Assembly (NCBI GenBank): GCA_902561325.1
Contig: CACEOL010000004.1
Span: 1-64,000 of the forward strand
Direction: 5' to 3'
Length of the DNA: 64,000 nt
Source: an uncultured SAR86 cluster bacterium
GTDB lineage: Bacteria > Pseudomonadota > Gammaproteobacteria > Magnimaribacterales > AG-339-G14
The notes under the pieces are model-generated. The model saw nothing but the letters and a program-made list of their open reading frames with translations, ran no database searches and was not told the origin of the DNA. The position numbers were made by a program, and so were the translations under genes. This document shows positions 61,545-64,000 of the stretch, piece by piece (within the stretch, counting starts at the first letter, position 1; every line of letters starts with the position of its first letter).

Positions 61545-62475
61545 GACCATTAAGCTAGCTAATCCTAGAGGCTTTTGTGCTGGAGTAGATAGGGCAATAG
61601 ATATCGTAAATATTGCTTTGGATAAATTTGGGCCTCCTGTTTATGTAAGGCATGAAGTTGTTCACAATCGAAAAGTTGTGCAAGACCTAAAAATTCGTGG
61701 AGCTAGATTTGTTGATAATCTTGATGAGGTTCCAGAAGGATCTGTCACAATTTTTTCAGCTCATGGAGTATCTGAAAAAGTAGAATCTCAAGCAAAAAAA
61801 TATAATTTAAACTTTTTTGACGCTACTTGCCCACTTGTTACTAAAGTACATATGGAAGTTATTAGATATGCTCAGCAAGGAAGAGACGTCATCATGATTG
61901 GACATAAAAATCATCCTGAAGTTGAGGGAACTCTTGGCAGGTTTCCAAATGAAAGTTCAGGAAAAATATATCTCGTTGAAGATGAAAAGGATGCTCAAAA
62001 TATACATATTTCTCAGCCCTCTAATTTAGCTTTAGTTACTCAGACAACTCTTTCGGTAGATGATACGAAGCAGATTATTGAAATACTCAAGAAAAGATTT
62101 CCTGAAATAAAATCACCAAATGCAGATGATATTTGTTATGCAACACAAAATAGACAAGATGCTGTAAAGCAGCTTGCTTTAGAAACAGACTTTATAATTG
62201 TTGTTGGTTCTGAAAATAGCTCAAATTCAAATCGATTGAAGGAACTAGCAGAGCTCATGGGAACGGAATCATGCTTGGTAGACCATGTTTCGCAACTTTC
62301 TGAGGACTCTTTGAAAAACATCAGTAAATTAGGAATTACATCAGGAGCTTCAGCTCCTGAAGAACTTGTTAAAGAAATAATTTCCTACTGCAAAGGTTTT
62401 GGGTTTTCTATAGTTGAAGAAATCCAAGGCCTTAAAGAAAATATATCCTTCAAACTACCAAAAGAGCTTAGATGA
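61534..62475 (+). CDS. ispH: 4-hydroxy-3-methylbut-2-enyl diphosphate reductase
   Basis: [51 protein letters not shown] 61534 preferred. Confidence 0.96.
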   Translation: MQSKTIKLANPRGFCAGVDRAIDIVNIALDKFGPPVYVRHEVVHNRKVVQDLKIRGARFVDNLDEVPEGSVTIFSAHGVSEKVESQAKKYNLNFFDATCPLVTKVHMEVIRYAQQGRDVIMIGHKNHPEVEGTLGRFPNESSGKIYLVEDEKDAQNIHISQPSNLALVTQTTLSVDDTKQIIEILKKRFPEIKSPNADDICYATQNRQDAVKQLALETDFIIVVGSENSSNSNRLKELAELMGTESCLVDHVSQLSEDSLKNISKLGITSGASAPEELVKEIISYCKGFGFSIVEEIQGLKENISFKLPKELR

Positions 62476-63713
62476 AAAGTGACATAGCAATTATTGGAGC
62501 TGGTATCGCTGGCATAACAACAGCTTACGCACTTGCCAAAAAAGGTCATAAAGTTACTTTAATTGATTCCAGAAGATATCCTGCAATGGCAACTAGTTAT
62601 GCTAATGGAGGTCAATTAAGTGCCAGTAATTCCGAAACTTGGAATACTACAAAAAACATACTCAACGGAATTAAGTGGATGTTCAAGAAAGATGCTCCGC
62701 TTCTTTTTAATCCTTCGCCCAGTATTCAAAAATACAAATGGATGATTGGTTTTCTTCTAGCTACATTTAATGGCAAACATAAATCTAATACTCAACAAAC
62801 TATCGAGTTAGCCAAAAGAGCCAGAGAAATATACTTCGATATAGCAGACTCCGAAGGTATTAAGTTTGATCTTTTAAAGAAAGGCATTCTTCATTTTTAT
62901 AACGACGAAAAAGAATTTAGTTCTGCAGCAGACAAAGCTTCTTGGCTAGATCAGGAAGGCATGGAATGGGAGGCTTTATCTTTAGATGAAATTGAAGATT
63001 TGGAACCTGCATTCAAGTCTGCAAGCAACGAAAAGAAAATAGTCGGGGGAATTTATACTAAATCCGATGCAAGTGGCGATATTCATAAATTTTGTACCAA
63101 TATGATTAAAACCCTGGAAGAAAAATATGGTGTTGAAACTTTTTTCAATACCGAAATAGAAACAATCTACAAAGATAAAGACAAAGTAATTCTTTCTGCG
63201 ACAGATCAAGCCAATTCAAAAGGATATGTTTTCGATCAAGTTGCAGTTTGTGCTGGCGTTGAAACTCAAAAGTTTGCAGATATATTAGGTGATAGTATGA
63301 GAGTTTATCCTGTCAAAGGTTATAGTGTAACCATCTATCTCGACGATATGATTTCTCAACAAGCTGCTCCTCAGGTGTCTTTATTGGATGATCCAGTAAA
63401 AATTGTTTCCAGTAGGCTTGGCAATAGACTTAGGGTTGCAGGAACTGCAGAATTGGCTGGAAAGAATAAAGATATCAGACAAGATAGAATCCGTCCTTTG
63501 CTTAATTGGGTAAGAGAATATTTTCCTTCTGTAAGCACAGAAAACTATACGCCCTGGGCTGGTTTGAGACCTATGACACCTGACATGATGCCTTTAATAT
63601 TTGAGAGTAAAGTGAAGGGAATATTTTACAATACGGGACACGGTCATTTAGGCTGGACTTTAGGAGCAGCTACTGGCGAAATATTGGCTGAAAAGATGGG
63701 TAATGATCAATAA
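62472..63713 (+). CDS. dadA: FAD-dependent D-amino acid dehydrogenase (DadA-like)
   Basis: [54 protein letters not shown]. Confidence 0.88.
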   Translation: MKSDIAIIGAGIAGITTAYALAKKGHKVTLIDSRRYPAMATSYANGGQLSASNSETWNTTKNILNGIKWMFKKDAPLLFNPSPSIQKYKWMIGFLLATFNGKHKSNTQQTIELAKRAREIYFDIADSEGIKFDLLKKGILHFYNDEKEFSSAADKASWLDQEGMEWEALSLDEIEDLEPAFKSASNEKKIVGGIYTKSDASGDIHKFCTNMIKTLEEKYGVETFFNTEIETIYKDKDKVILSATDQANSKGYVFDQVAVCAGVETQKFADILGDSMRVYPVKGYSVTIYLDDMISQQAAPQVSLLDDPVKIVSSRLGNRLRVAGTAELAGKNKDIRQDRIRPLLNWVREYFPSVSTENYTPWAGLRPMTPDMMPLIFESKVKGIFYNTGHGHLGWTLGAATGEILAEKMGNDQ

Positions 63714-64000
63714 AGAAGGCTGGCTTACAAAAGCGGAAAAACATATTTCTCCAAACTGTGATCAAAGACCAATAAATTCTGAGATAAAACTCATCGTTAT
63801 TCACAACATTAGCTTGCCCCCAGAAAACTTTGCACCTGAAAATGTCAAAAAATTCTTCAAGAACGAACTTGATTTCGAGTCTCATGAGTTTTTTCATGAG
63901 ATAAGAGGCCTAAAAGTATCTAGCCACTTTGTAATTGATCGACTAGGAAAAATTTATCAATTCGTTTCGGTTTATGACAGGGCATGGCATGCTGGCGTAT
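63703..64000 (+). CDS. ampD: 1,6-anhydro-N-acetylmuramyl-L-alanine amidase AmpD-like (runs off window)
   Basis: [40 protein letters not shown]...SSHFVIDRLGKIYQFVSVYDRAWHAGV; open to window end so absent from the ORF track. Confidence 0.88.
   Translation, partial: MINKEGWLTKAEKHISPNCDQRPINSEIKLIVIHNISLPPENFAPENVKKFFKNELDFESHEFFHEIRGLKVSSHFVIDRLGKIYQFVSVYDRAWHAGV

Noticed and set aside
1-64000. CRISPR arrays, IS elements, prophage, toxin-antitoxin or secretion/defence islands
   Set aside because: No repeat-spacer pattern, transposase, integrase catalytic domain or phage structural gene was seen; the only integrase-like signal is the N-terminal domain at 33228-33422.

Overview
The window is AT-rich, very densely packed bacterial chromosome. 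It carries about 70 core and housekeeping genes, many of them overlapping. Gene order is gammaproteobacterial: rpsR-rplI-dnaB-alr; pyrG-kdsA-eno-ftsB-ispDF-surE-pcm; fdxA, cinA(C-terminal), recA; aspS-yebC-[nuclease]-ybgC-tolQRAB-pal-cpoB-tRNA-Lys; bcp-dapA-bamC-purC; iscSU-ndk-rodZ-ispG-hisS-yfgM-bamB-der; sdhCDAB-sucCD; murJ-ribF-ileS-lspA-ispH. This suggests a streamlined marine gammaproteobacterium, for example SAR86-like (inference). I saw no CRISPR array, prophage, IS element or rRNA. The notable signals are departures from conserved architecture: (i) a reduced isc operon with an apparent ferredoxin-IscA fusion, no hscBA or iscR, and an altered IscU LPPVK motif; (ii) a GltD-like Fe-S oxidoreductase with an integrase-arm-like N-terminus, next to a 2-oxoacid:ferredoxin oxidoreductase and divergent from isc, with a repeated AAGGTACA motif in the shared region; (iii) ruvCAB missing from the yebC-ybgC position and a small PD-(D/E)XK Hjc-like nuclease in its place; (iv) sucAB missing between sdhB and sucC; (v) truD, nlpD, rpoS, mutS and recX missing from the ispF-recA region; (vi) a ProRS without the INS editing domain; (vii) a LexA-type operator touching the recA start; (viii) a probable ATT start codon. 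All homology calls were made by eye, without database searches.
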